64,000 nucleotides of DNA, from positions 286,584 through 350,583 of the forward strand of contig NZ_JAUFPK010000001.1 of assembly GCF_030409225.1 (NCBI RefSeq), given 5' to 3'. This DNA comes from Aquisalimonas lutea (lineage in GTDB: Bacteria > Pseudomonadota > Gammaproteobacteria > Nitrococcales > Aquisalimonadaceae). The notes under the pieces are model-generated. The model was given only the letters and a program-made list of their open reading frames with translations, did not search any database and was not told where the DNA came from. Positions 37,035 through 45,725 of the stretch are shown here, one piece after another (within the stretch, counting starts at the first letter, position 1; the number at the start of each line of letters is the position of its first letter). Position numbers and translations under genes: made by a program.

Positions 37035-38258
37035 ATGAGCGTGACGCGCCTGGAGAAACGCAACGTCGCCATTCTGGTCATCGGCCAGACCCTGTTCCTG
37101 GTCGCCTCGATCACGGTGATGACGCTGAGCGGCGTCGTCGGCGGGCAGCTCAGCCCGGACCCGGGGCTCGCGACCCTGCCCATCGCCATGATGATGCTGG
37201 GCACCGTGGTCTCCACCCTGCCCGCGTCGCTGTACATGAAGCGCGTCGGGCGGCGCGCCGGCTTCATGACCGGGGTCGCGCTGGGCGGCGTCGCCGGCGG
37301 CCTGCTCAGCTTCGCGGCGGTTGCCGCGGGCTCCTTCGTGCTTTTCTGCGCCGGCAACCTGCTGCTGGGCCTCTACCAGGGCTTCGCCATGTACTACCGC
37401 TTCGCCGCCGCGGACGTGGCCAGCCCCGATTTCCGCAGCCGGGCGATTTCCTACGTCATGGCCGGGGGTGTCGCGGCGGCCTTCCTGGGGCCGTGGAACG
37501 CCAGCATCGCCTCGGACTGGATCGCCGCCGTCCCCCTGGGCGGCCCGTACCTGGTAATCGCCGCGCTGGCCCTGGCGGCCACGGGGCTGCTGGCCTTCCT
37601 GCAGGTGCCGGCGCGCGGCGAGCCGGACCCCGGCGATGCCCAGCGCCCGCTGGGCCGCATCGCCCGCCAGCCCGCGTTCCCGGTGGCCGTGCTCGCCGGC
37701 GCCGCGGGCTACGCCATCATGGTCCTGGTGATGACCGCCACGCCCCTGGCCATGCGCGCCCAGGGCCTGGGCATGGCGCAGGTGGCAACCATCATGCAGT
37801 GGCACGTGCTGGGAATGTTCGCGCCGTCGTTCGTCACCGGAAGCCTCATCGCCCGCTTCGGCGTGATCCAGATCCTCCTGGCGGGCACGGCCCTGCTTGC
37901 CGGCTCCGTGGCCGTCGCCACGCTGGGCGTGAGCCTCGCCCACTTCTGGGGTGCCCTGGTGCTGCTCGGCGTCGGCTGGAACTTCCTGTTCGTCGGCGGC
38001 AGCGCCCTGCTGGCCGGAATCCACACGGAAGCCGAGCGGGGCAAGGTCCAGGGCGTCAACGACCTGGTCATTTTCTCCCTGGTCGCATTCGGCTCGTTGA
38101 TGTCCGGCACGCTGCTCCACCGGTTCGGCTGGGAGATGCTCAACCTGGCCATGGTGCCGGTGATCTTCCTGGTGGCGCTGGCCGCGCTCTGGTTGAAGAT
38201 GGGACAGAGCCGCGCCCGCGAGGCGCCGACACCCGCCGGCCGGGACGCCAACCGGTAG
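37035..38258 (+). CDS. MFS transporter
   Basis: A 407-residue protein with about 12 predicted helices and the usual central cytoplasmic loop (about 190-215). The MFS motif after helix 2 is LYMKRVGRRAGFMTGVALG, and LLGLYQGFAMYYRFAAADV follows. It resembles the uncharacterised group of MFS proteins sometimes annotated as permeases related to riboflavin or drug export, but I cannot assign a substrate. The ATG at 37035 was chosen because the first helix starts near residue 10. Confidence 0.85.
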   Translation: MSVTRLEKRNVAILVIGQTLFLVASITVMTLSGVVGGQLSPDPGLATLPIAMMMLGTVVSTLPASLYMKRVGRRAGFMTGVALGGVAGGLLSFAAVAAGSFVLFCAGNLLLGLYQGFAMYYRFAAADVASPDFRSRAISYVMAGGVAAAFLGPWNASIASDWIAAVPLGGPYLVIAALALAATGLLAFLQVPARGEPDPGDAQRPLGRIARQPAFPVAVLAGAAGYAIMVLVMTATPLAMRAQGLGMAQVATIMQWHVLGMFAPSFVTGSLIARFGVIQILLAGTALLAGSVAVATLGVSLAHFWGALVLLGVGWNFLFVGGSALLAGIHTEAERGKVQGVNDLVIFSLVAFGSLMSGTLLHRFGWEMLNLAMVPVIFLVALAALWLKMGQSRAREAPTPAGRDANR

Positions 38259-38318
38259 CCGCCGGCCTCCGCCGGGCGGCTACCCGTCCCGCCGGCGCAG
38301 CCGGTACACTGCCGCCGC

Positions 38319-38798
38319 ATGACCATCGCGCTGTGGATTCTCGCATGCCTGCTGATCGCGGCCGGCCTGGCCGGGCTGGTGCTGCCCGCGCTTCCGGGGC
38401 CCGTGCTCCTGTTCGCCGGCCTGTGGCTGGCCGCCTGGGCCGAGGGCTTCGCCCACGTGGGCGCCATCACCCTGATCATCCTCGGTGTCATGGCCGCCAT
38501 GGCGCTGCTGGCCGATTTCGTCGCCGGAGCCTTCGGCGCGCGGCGCTACGGTGCTTCGGCCCGCTCCGTCACCGGGGCCACCCTGGGAGCCATCGTCGGC
38601 ATCTTCTTCGGCCTGCCCGGGCTGATCCTCGGACCGTTCATCGGCGCCGTCCTCGGCGAGCTCTCCATGCGCAGCGGGCTGGCGGCCTCGGGCCGGGCCG
38701 GCTGGGGGGCCACCGTCGGGGTGGCCCTGGGGACCGCGGCCAAGCTCGCCTTCGGCATCGCCATGGTGGGGCTGTTCCTCGGGGTCCGGCTGCTGTGA
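38319..38798 (+). CDS. DUF456 membrane protein
   Basis: A 159-residue protein with four or five predicted helices. The N-terminus contains the DUF456 pattern GLAGLVLPALPGPVLLFAGL. The middle DFVAGAFGARRYGASARSVTGATLG is followed by FFGLPGLILGPFIGAVLGEL. Function is unknown. It begins 60 bp after the MFS gene. Confidence 0.85.
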   Translation: MTIALWILACLLIAAGLAGLVLPALPGPVLLFAGLWLAAWAEGFAHVGAITLIILGVMAAMALLADFVAGAFGARRYGASARSVTGATLGAIVGIFFGLPGLILGPFIGAVLGELSMRSGLAASGRAGWGATVGVALGTAAKLAFGIAMVGLFLGVRLL

Positions 38799-38871
38799 CG
38801 GATGCCGCGGCAACGGGCCTTCGGCCTGTGCCGGTACAAGGGCATGGTCCGGTTCTGCCATACTCCGCCGC

Positions 38872-39498
38872 ATGTCCACGTCCGGTTCCGGCCTCCAGGT
38901 TCACGACCTCGACTGCGGCATCCTGTCGCAGATCTCCCTGACCGTGCGCCCCGGCGAGATCGTCTGCCTGTCGGGGCCTTCCGGCTCGGGCAAGAGCCGG
39001 TTGCTGCGGGCCATTGCCGACCTGGATCCCCACGCGGGCGAAATCCGGCTCGACGGTGAGCCGCAGACCGATGTTCCTGCGTATCGGTGGCGCCGCCGGG
39101 TCATGCTCCTGCCCGCGGAGGCGCCCTGGTGGCTGGAACGTGTCGGGGCCCATTTTCCGGACGGGCCGGATGCCGCGGCGTTCGAGGCGCTGGGACTGCC
39201 GGCGGACGCCCCGGATTGGCCCGTGACGCGGCTGTCCTCCGGGGAACGCCAGCGCGCGGCCCTGCTCCGGGCCGTGGCCCGGGAACCCCGGGCCCTTCTT
39301 CTGGATGAGCCCACGGCCAACCTGGACGCGACCACCACGGAGCAGGTGGAGGCCTGGCTCCGGCAGCGCATCGCCGATCGCGGCATCGCGGCCCTGTGGG
39401 TTGCCCACGACATGGCCCAGATCGCGCGCGTCGCCGACGCCCACCTGCGCATCACCGAGCACCGACTCGAGCCGGCGCCATGCAGATCATCGAGCTGA
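38872..39498 (+). CDS. fetA: Iron exporter ATPase FetA
   Basis: A 208-residue short ABC ATPase. It has Walker A SGPSGSGKSR (about 34-43), signature LSSGERQR, Walker B ALLLDEPTANLD and H-loop WVAHDM. The characteristic FetA (YbbL) segment is VMLLPAEAPWWLERVGAHF. With FetB it forms the exporter implicated in iron homeostasis and peroxide resistance in E. coli. Its end overlaps the fetB start by 19 bp. Confidence 0.88.
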   Translation: MSTSGSGLQVHDLDCGILSQISLTVRPGEIVCLSGPSGSGKSRLLRAIADLDPHAGEIRLDGEPQTDVPAYRWRRRVMLLPAEAPWWLERVGAHFPDGPDAAAFEALGLPADAPDWPVTRLSSGERQRAALLRAVAREPRALLLDEPTANLDATTTEQVEAWLRQRIADRGIAALWVAHDMAQIARVADAHLRITEHRLEPAPCRSSS

Positions 39499-40289
39499 GC
39501 TGGTGGTCCCTCGCCGGCACCGCCTTACTGGTGCTGGCACTCGCCGTGTGCACGCACCTGGCGCGCCTCGGCGTCGCACGCGAGATCACCATCGCCGCCG
39601 TACGCACGGTGATCCAGCTGGCGCTGGTCGGCTTCGTGCTGGAGACGCTGTTCCGCTTCGCGGCGCTGCACTGGGTGGCGCTGATGGGCGCGGCCATGGT
39701 CCTGGTCGCCGGGCGCGAGGTCATGGCCCGGCAGAACCGCCGCCTCACCGGCGGCTGGGCCTTCGGCATCGGCACCGTATCCATGTTCGTGTCGTCGTTC
39801 GCGGTGGCGGTGCTGGCACTGACCGTCGTCATCGGCCCGGAACCCTGGTACCGGCCGCAGTACGCCATCCCGCTCCTGGGCATGTTGCTGGGCAACACCA
39901 TGACGGGAATCGCCCTGGGCCTGGACCGGCTCACCGACACGGCCTGGCAGCAACGCCATGTCATCGAGGGGCGGCTGATGCTGGGCGAGCCCTGGTCGGC
40001 AGCCATCGGCGGCATCCGGCGCGATGCCATGCGCACCGGCATGATCCCCACCATCAACGCCATGGCCGCCGCCGGCGTGGTGAGCCTGCCGGGCATGATG
40101 ACCGGCCAGATCCTCGCCGGGACGCCGCCGGCGCTGGCGGTGAAATACCAAATCCTGATCATGTTCCTGATCACCGTGGGCACCGGTTTCGGCACCGTGG
40201 CGGCGGTGGCGGCCGGCAGCCGGCGCCTGTTCGACGAGCGCGAGCGGCTGCGGCTGGATCGGCTGAGCCCGGCCCGGCAGCGGGGTTAG
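39480..40289 (+). CDS. fetB: Iron exporter permease FetB (UPF0014)
   Basis: A 269-residue membrane protein with about seven helices. UPF0014 features are AAVRTVIQLALVGFVLETLF, PLLGMLLGNTMTGIALGLDR and MIPTINAMAAAGVVSLPGMMTGQILAG. It is the partner of FetA. It converges on the metallohydrolase gene with a 9-bp gap. Confidence 0.9.
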   Translation: MQIIELSWWSLAGTALLVLALAVCTHLARLGVAREITIAAVRTVIQLALVGFVLETLFRFAALHWVALMGAAMVLVAGREVMARQNRRLTGGWAFGIGTVSMFVSSFAVAVLALTVVIGPEPWYRPQYAIPLLGMLLGNTMTGIALGLDRLTDTAWQQRHVIEGRLMLGEPWSAAIGGIRRDAMRTGMIPTINAMAAAGVVSLPGMMTGQILAGTPPALAVKYQILIMFLITVGTGFGTVAAVAAGSRRLFDERERLRLDRLSPARQRG

Positions 40290-40298
40290 GGAAACGCG

Positions 40299-41261
40299 CT
40301 ACTGCCGCTGCCGGCGCTGCAGCCACACCACCAGGCCCTGGGTATTCACCTGGATGTCCAGGGCCAGGCGATCCTCCACCTCGGCATCGCGCAGCCCGGC
40401 GCCGTGCTCCCGCAGCCGCCGGATGAACCACTGCAGCAGATCCGCGGCGATGGCGTCCGCCTGTCCGTGCCCGGCATCCGCGTGGCGCAGGGCGACGTCC
40501 ACGTGGGCGTCGAGCCCCCGGTGCATCTCGCCCGCGAGCCGGGGGATGTCGGTCACCTCGCCGAAGTGGGCCACGTAGATGGCCTCCGGGCGGAGATCCC
40601 GCAGGCGGTCCACCGAGCGATGGGCCGCGTCCGGGTCGAAGTGCACCGGCGAGGTGGACGGGAAGATGAAATCGCCCTGGTCGGTCGCCAGGGAACGATA
40701 GGACACGCCGAAGGTATCCCCGGCAAAGATGCGGTTGGTGGTCTCGTCCACCATGGAGTAGTGGTGGTTCGCGTGCCCCGGGGTATCCAGGAACAGCAGG
40801 CTGCGGCCGCCGAGCTCCAGCCGGTCGCCCTCGTCGACGATGCGCACGCGTTCTTCCGGTACCGGTACGGGCTCGCCGTAGTCCCGGGCCATGACCTCGT
40901 CGCCGAAGATGCTCCGCGCGCCCGCGTACAGCGCCGACGGGTCGATCATGTGGCGGGCGCTGCGGGGATGGACCACCAGGGTCGCCTGCGGCAGGTGGCG
41001 CATCAGCTCCCCGGCACCGCCGGCATGGTCCAGGTGGACGTGGGTGACGCACACGTACCGGACCGCACTCCGCGCGATGCCCTTGTCGTCCAGGGCGCGG
41101 AGGATGTGCGGCACCGAGTGGTTGCTGCCGACGTCCACCAGGGCGGCCTCGCCGGCGTCCACCAGCAGGTGGCTCGCCACCTGGCCGGTGCGGCCGGCGA
41201 ACTGCGCGTCGATGGCGGTCACGCCGGGCGCGTAGTCGATCATGGCGGCCTTCGCCATCAT
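40299..41261 (-). CDS. Metallo-beta-lactamase-fold hydrolase
   Basis: A 320-residue protein. The binuclear metal site is visible as VTHVHLDHAGG (HxHxDH), VVHP, DTPGHANHH and FAGDTFG, with a later His in YVAHFGEV. The C-terminal 70 residues are helical. It is similar to glyoxalase-II-like or persulfide-type enzymes, but no specific substrate can be assigned. Its ATG overlaps the stop of the GST gene (ATGA), so it is the last gene of a coupled DUF938-GST-MBL operon, which suggests a thiol/glutathione-linked detoxification step. Confidence 0.86.
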   Translation of the reverse strand: MMAKAAMIDYAPGVTAIDAQFAGRTGQVASHLLVDAGEAALVDVGSNHSVPHILRALDDKGIARSAVRYVCVTHVHLDHAGGAGELMRHLPQATLVVHPRSARHMIDPSALYAGARSIFGDEVMARDYGEPVPVPEERVRIVDEGDRLELGGRSLLFLDTPGHANHHYSMVDETTNRIFAGDTFGVSYRSLATDQGDFIFPSTSPVHFDPDAAHRSVDRLRDLRPEAIYVAHFGEVTDIPRLAGEMHRGLDAHVDVALRHADAGHGQADAIAADLLQWFIRRLREHGAGLRDAEVEDRLALDIQVNTQGLVVWLQRRQRQ

Positions 41262-41893
41262 GCCTGCGCGCTGGGGCGGGCGCTGACCTCCCCGTACCAG
41301 CGGTGCAGGTGGGTGAGATTGTCGCCCGGCTCGATCTCCAGCGCCCGCCGGGCGAAGTCGACGGTCACCATGGCGGTGATGTCCGCCACCGAGAAGGTCT
41401 CCAGGGCCACGAACGGACTCTCCGCCAGGCGGGCGTCCAGGTCCTCCAGGAAGTAGCGGTAGCGCTGCGCACCCCGCTCCGCCAGGGCCTCGATCTGCGC
41501 CACCGGGTGCGGACCGGGTACGGCGCGGTCCTTGAACCCGGCGAACGAGTTGCGGAAGCCTTCGGCCACCGCCAGGTAGCCGTCCATCTCCACCCAGCGA
41601 TCCCAGGAGCGCACCAGCGCCCGGGAGCGGGCATCGGTGCCCATGAGCGCGGGCTCCGGGTGGAGCGTCTCGAAGTACAGGCAGATGGCGTCGCTCTCGG
41701 CGATGCAGGTACCGTCGTCGAGTTCCAGCACGGGCACCGTGCAGCAGCGGTTGCGGCGGCGGAACTCGTCGGCGAACTGCTCCTGGTCGCGCAGGTCCAC
41801 GTCCTGCACGGGGACCTCGATGCCCTTCTCCGCCAGGAAGATCCTCGCCCGGCGGGGGCTGGGGGCACCGCGGGCGCTGTATAGGACTGTCAT
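41258..41893 (-). CDS. Glutathione S-transferase
   Basis: A 211-residue GST. The N-terminal thioredoxin fold (1-80) contains LYSARGAPSPRRARIFLAEK, TVPVLELDDGTCIAESDAICLYFE (cis-Pro and the Glu-Ser glutathione grip). The C-terminal helical domain includes FVALETFSVADITAMVTVDFA, the conserved capping motif. It overlaps both neighbours by ATGA. The electrophile is unknown. Confidence 0.9.
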   Translation of the reverse strand: MTVLYSARGAPSPRRARIFLAEKGIEVPVQDVDLRDQEQFADEFRRRNRCCTVPVLELDDGTCIAESDAICLYFETLHPEPALMGTDARSRALVRSWDRWVEMDGYLAVAEGFRNSFAGFKDRAVPGPHPVAQIEALAERGAQRYRYFLEDLDARLAESPFVALETFSVADITAMVTVDFARRALEIEPGDNLTHLHRWYGEVSARPSAQA

Positions 41894-42546
41894 CGGTTCG
41901 CTTCCTCCGTCTCGGGCCCCGACGCTGTCGGGGCGCTGGTTGTCCCGTCGCGGCGGAACACGACCGCGAGGTTGTTGGCCGGCAGGTCCGCCACGTGCTC
42001 CAGGGTGAACCCGTGGGCGCGTGCTGCGGCCTCGACGTCGTCGAGGTCGCGTACGCCCCAGCGCGGATCCCGGGCGCGGAGATCGGCATCGAAGGCCTCG
42101 TTGCTGGAGGCGGTATGCCGCCCGGCCCGCTTGTAGGGACCATAGAGGATCAACGCGCCGTTGTCTCGCAGCCGTGGCCCGGCGCCCGCCAGGAGCGCCT
42201 CCGTCACCGCCCACGGAGCGATGTGCACCAGGTTGATGGCCACGATGCCGTCGAAGGCGCCGCCCGGCCAGTCGCCGGCGACCACGTCCAGGCGCACCGG
42301 GGCGCAGACATTGGGGGTGCCGGCATGCCGGCGCCAGGCGTCGATGGATGCGACGGCTTCAGGGTCGGGGTCGCTGGGATGCCACTGCCAGCCGGGCATG
42401 GCGGCGGCAAAGTACACCGCGTGCTCGCCGCTGCCGCTGGCGACCTCCAGGATGCGCGCCTCGTCCGGCAATGCCTGCTGCAGTACCTCGAGAATCGGCT
42501 GTCGATTGCGGGCCGCCGCGGGCGACCGGAGACGGGCGTTCTGCAT
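41890..42546 (-). CDS. DUF938 SAM-dependent methyltransferase-like protein
   Basis: A 218-residue protein of DUF938. It starts RLRSPAAARNRQPILEVLQQ and contains EVASGSGEHAVYFAAAMPGWQW, a PSDPDPEAVASIDAW loop, NLVHIAPW, LILYGPYKRAGRHTASSNEAFD and RWGVRDLDDV. The fold is that of a class I methyltransferase; the acceptor is unknown. It is the first gene of the three-gene operon and ends with an ATGA overlap onto the GST gene. Confidence 0.88.
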   Translation of the reverse strand: MQNARLRSPAAARNRQPILEVLQQALPDEARILEVASGSGEHAVYFAAAMPGWQWHPSDPDPEAVASIDAWRRHAGTPNVCAPVRLDVVAGDWPGGAFDGIVAINLVHIAPWAVTEALLAGAGPRLRDNGALILYGPYKRAGRHTASSNEAFDADLRARDPRWGVRDLDDVEAAARAHGFTLEHVADLPANNLAVVFRRDGTTSAPTASGPETEEANR

Positions 42547-42669
42547 GGGGTTCCCGGAGTCGACGAGTGCTGACCCGTACCATCCTTGCAGGATACGGCG
42601 TCGGCGACCACCCCGGAATGCACCGGTGCCTCAGCGCCGGTGGTGGATGACCGGCAGCGGGTGGATTTC

Positions 42670-42702
42670 GCCGTGCGCCGCGCTGACAGCGCGGCGCACG
42701 GC
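42670..42702. terminator. Strong hairpin downstream of the secreted-protein gene
   Basis: A perfect 15-bp stem, gccgtgcgccgcgct with its complement, has a 3-nt gac loop. It lies 18 bp past the end of the leftward gene at 42720. No U-tract follows, but the position fits a terminator that isolates the DUF938 operon. Confidence 0.6.
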
Positions 42703-42719
42703 GGTCACGGCGGGGTGCC

Positions 42720-43547
42720 CTAGCGCATGGCCAGCCCCGTGAGGGCAACGCGGTGCTCACCGGTGGCTTCGTCCCAGTGAACCCGGTACCCGTCCGGATA
42801 GTAACCGGCGGGCTCGTAGCGCTCCGCCACCGGAAGGCGCCGCACCGCATCCTCCCGGCCCTGCAGATAGGCCGTGGTCACCATGGGCTCCAGGAAGATC
42901 AGGCGCCCGTCCCAGGACCCGTACAGGAACGTATGGGTGAACGGCTGGGGCGTGTCCGGATGCAGCTCCGGGGAGTCGGGATCCACCAGATGAAGGCCCA
43001 TCAGGGGCACGGGTGGGATACCGGGGTCCACGTAACCGGCAGGCACGAACGCCGCGTCGGGAAGCCGTTGCCCCTTGTCCGCGAACGCGGGATCGGAGGG
43101 ATGGATGGCCAGGCGCTCGTCGTTGCTGATGACGTAGAAGTGCACGTCCAGGTGGGGGACGTTCCAGACGCCTTCCGGAACATGTCCGGCCGGGTTCCAG
43201 TCCAGGGTCAGGTGCCGGAACGGCGTGGGGTTGTTCTCGGGCATGGCCAGGACGTACTCGAAGGTGCTGTGGCCGTCGGGCATGACCATGCCGTGGGGTG
43301 CGCCGTCCGGCGGAAGGGCCGCGAGAAACGCGTCGTCGAGCGCGAGCCCGAGCTCCACCGGGGCGTCGCCCTCGGTGACCAGGTACACGCGCGCCGAGCC
43401 CTCGCCCAGCGTCAGGGCCGGGCCGTAGGACGTCTCGGCGCCGACGGCACCGGCTGCGAGCGCGAGCACGCCACCGGCCAGGTAACGCCATCCACTGGGC
43501 ACGCACGCGATGCCCGTCCCACGATGCAGATCGCAGGAAGTCGACAT
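42720..43547 (-). CDS. Secreted protein of unknown function (DUF5602/TTHB210-like)
   Basis: A 275-residue exported protein. The N-terminal 18 residues precede a hydrophobic segment (about 20-37) ending GAVGAET, a late-starting signal peptide. The true start may be downstream of the annotated ATG. The mature domain has APHGMVMPDGHSTFEYVL, a conserved WNVPHLDVHFYVIS motif with possible metal-binding His residues, and PFTHTFLYGSWDGRLIFLEP. It resembles DUF5602/TTHB210-like proteins as I recall them; there is no established function. A TATACT-type promoter is seen about 100 bp upstream. Confidence 0.68.
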   Translation of the reverse strand: MSTSCDLHRGTGIACVPSGWRYLAGGVLALAAGAVGAETSYGPALTLGEGSARVYLVTEGDAPVELGLALDDAFLAALPPDGAPHGMVMPDGHSTFEYVLAMPENNPTPFRHLTLDWNPAGHVPEGVWNVPHLDVHFYVISNDERLAIHPSDPAFADKGQRLPDAAFVPAGYVDPGIPPVPLMGLHLVDPDSPELHPDTPQPFTHTFLYGSWDGRLIFLEPMVTTAYLQGREDAVRRLPVAERYEPAGYYPDGYRVHWDEATGEHRVALTGLAMR

Positions 43548-43648
43548 GTCAATTCACTCCGGGAGGACGGCCGCAGTACGACCCGGTGGCAGGATGCTTC
43601 GCAGGTGCCCTCACGGAACGGCCGTCAACCACCGTGGGAGCAGGACGT

Positions 43649-43677
43649 AGTATAGAACGTCCGGCGAAACAAGACAG
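43649..43677 (-). promoter_or_regulatory. Possible promoter of the secreted-protein gene
   Basis: On the minus strand CTGTCT (43677-43672) and TATACT (43654-43649) are 17 bp apart, about 100 bp before the ATG at 43547. The -10 is good; the -35 is weak. Confidence 0.35.
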
Positions 43678-43784
43678 TCCCGGGCAAGCGCGAAGTGCCG
43701 GGGCAATGCCGGCGGAGCCGGTGGTCTTGCGACCCGCCCGGCACCCGCTGCCCGACCGGCGGCCGCGGGCTGCCCGGCGACGCG

Positions 43785-45725
43785 TCAGGTGGCCGGTCGC
43801 TCGCCGCGAAGCCAGCGCGGGTGCCGGTCCAGCCGCTGCACCGGCATGGGCCGGGGACAGGGCTGCGGCAGCGGCGGAAGCGCGCCCGCCGGCGGCAGCT
43901 GCACCGCGGGGGCGGCCAGGCGCTCGTCGAGCTGCTTCAGGGCACCGGGAGGCCGGGTTTCCGCCGGCGTCAGGAACAGCCCGCAACGCCGCAGCGCTCG
44001 CCCCCACGCGGGACGACTGGAAAGCACCACCACGGCCGGCGCCAGGACCAGCCCCGTGAGCACGGGGGTCAGGGCCCAGAAGAAGATGGGTGTAATGAAC
44101 GCCGTGCCGATTCCCCAGAGTACGCCGGCGACGGTGAACACGCCCGTCTGATACACCGCCGTGCGCCATCCCACCTCGCGTCCCTCGCGGTTCTGCGGCT
44201 GCCATGTAGCGCGGCGCCCGAACAGCACGCAGGCCACGAAGAAGGCGTGGAACGTCATCATGATGGGGGCGATCAGAACGGAGAAGACCAGTTCCAGCAG
44301 GGCGCTGACGGTGACCCGGAGCCCGCCGCCGAAGGCGCGTCGCCGCTCGCGGTCGAACAGGCAGAGCAGGACGCCGAACACCTTGGGGAGAATCAGCATG
44401 GCGGCCACGGTGACCAGCAGCCAGAGCATGATCTCGGTGCGGGCGACCGGCCATTCCGGAAACAGCTGGTGGCCGGCCCCGAAATAGCTGGCGACGGTCA
44501 GCGCCCGGGAGCCGGCGTCCAGCGTGCCCACCGTGAGCATGAGCAACCACAGCAGCGAGCACCCGTACGCCAGTGCCCCCATGACGAAGTACAGCCGGCT
44601 CAACGGATGCAACCCCCGGGCGGTGAGCAGGCGCAGATGCTGGAGGTTGCCCTCCGACCACCGGCGATCCCGCTTGGCATAGTCGAGGATGTTGCCGGGG
44701 ACCTGTTCGTAGCTGCCGCCCACCTCGGGCAGGAGATACACGTGCCAGCCCGCTCGCCGCATGAGCGCCGCCTCGACGAAATCGTGGCTGAGGATGTCGC
44801 CGCCCAGCGGCGGCTGGCCGGGCAGCTTCGGCAGCCCGCAGTGGTCCATGAACGCCCGGACCCGGATGATGGCGTTGTGTCCCCAGTAGTTGGACACATC
44901 CCCCTGCCAGAAGCTCATGCCCGTGGCCAGCATGGGACTGTACAGGGTGGCCGCGAACTGCAGGAAACGCCCGAAGAGGGTTTCCTGGCGTACCGGGATC
45001 GGCACGGTCTGGAGCATCCCCGCACCCGGGTTGGCCTGCATGTTCCGCACCAGGTCGGTCAGCGAGCGCCCGGTCATGATGCTGTCGGCATCCAGCACGA
45101 CCATGTAGTCGTAGTGACCGCCCCACCGCCGGCAGAACTCGGCGATGTTGCCCGCCTTGCGGCCCTCGTTGTCGGTCCGGCGGCGGTAGTAGAGCCGGTC
45201 GCCGCCGGGCAGCCGCCGGCGCAACGCGGCGACGGCCGCCTCCTCCGCCGAGGCGGTCGCGGGATCGGCGGTATCACTGAGCAGGTACGTATCGAACGCG
45301 TCGCCGTCGCCTGTTGCGTGGACGTCGCAGAGGATGGCTTCCAGCCCGGCGGAAACCCGTTCCACGTCCTCGTTGCAGACCGGCATCACCAGCGCCGTGC
45401 GGGTCACGACGGGCTCCGCGCGCGGCGGACGCTCCGGCGCCCGCCGCAATGACAGGGGATCACGGCCCAGGGCCTGGACGACGAAGCCGGCGAGCGCCGT
45501 CCAGAAGGCGGTGGAGATCCAGGCGAAGGTCACCGTGAACAGGGCCAGGGTCGCCCCTTCCAGCGGCGTCATGCCGTTGGCCCTGACGATCCTGAGCATG
45601 AGGTCCACGCCGACGATCACGGTGACGACAACCAGGACGAACAACACCCGCCGCCGCCACGACAGGGCGGGCAGGCGGATGGTGGCGCCGGTCGGCTCAT
45701 TCGCTGCTTCACGGGACATACGCAT
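43785..45725 (-). CDS. mdoH: Osmoregulated periplasmic glucan glucosyltransferase
   Basis: A 646-residue inner-membrane glycosyltransferase 2. Two N-terminal helices (about 28-95) precede a cytoplasmic GT2 domain. The GT2 domain has LVMPVCNEDVERVSAGLEA, LSDTADP, NEGRKAGNIAEFCRRWG, YMVVLDADSIMTG and the QxxRW-like KRDRRWSEGNLQHL. Further helices span about 385-590, followed by a Pro-rich tail. These are OpgH features. It elongates beta-glucan chains exported as osmoregulated periplasmic glucans. Three starts are possible (GTG 45728, ATG 45725, ATG 45719), all overlapping or abutting the mdoG stop. The tail is shorter than in E. coli OpgH (about 850 residues). Confidence 0.93.
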   Translation of the reverse strand: MRMSREAANEPTGATIRLPALSWRRRVLFVLVVVTVIVGVDLMLRIVRANGMTPLEGATLALFTVTFAWISTAFWTALAGFVVQALGRDPLSLRRAPERPPRAEPVVTRTALVMPVCNEDVERVSAGLEAILCDVHATGDGDAFDTYLLSDTADPATASAEEAAVAALRRRLPGGDRLYYRRRTDNEGRKAGNIAEFCRRWGGHYDYMVVLDADSIMTGRSLTDLVRNMQANPGAGMLQTVPIPVRQETLFGRFLQFAATLYSPMLATGMSFWQGDVSNYWGHNAIIRVRAFMDHCGLPKLPGQPPLGGDILSHDFVEAALMRRAGWHVYLLPEVGGSYEQVPGNILDYAKRDRRWSEGNLQHLRLLTARGLHPLSRLYFVMGALAYGCSLLWLLMLTVGTLDAGSRALTVASYFGAGHQLFPEWPVARTEIMLWLLVTVAAMLILPKVFGVLLCLFDRERRRAFGGGLRVTVSALLELVFSVLIAPIMMTFHAFFVACVLFGRRATWQPQNREGREVGWRTAVYQTGVFTVAGVLWGIGTAFITPIFFWALTPVLTGLVLAPAVVVLSSRPAWGRALRRCGLFLTPAETRPPGALKQLDERLAAPAVQLPPAGALPPLPQPCPRPMPVQRLDRHPRWLRGERPAT

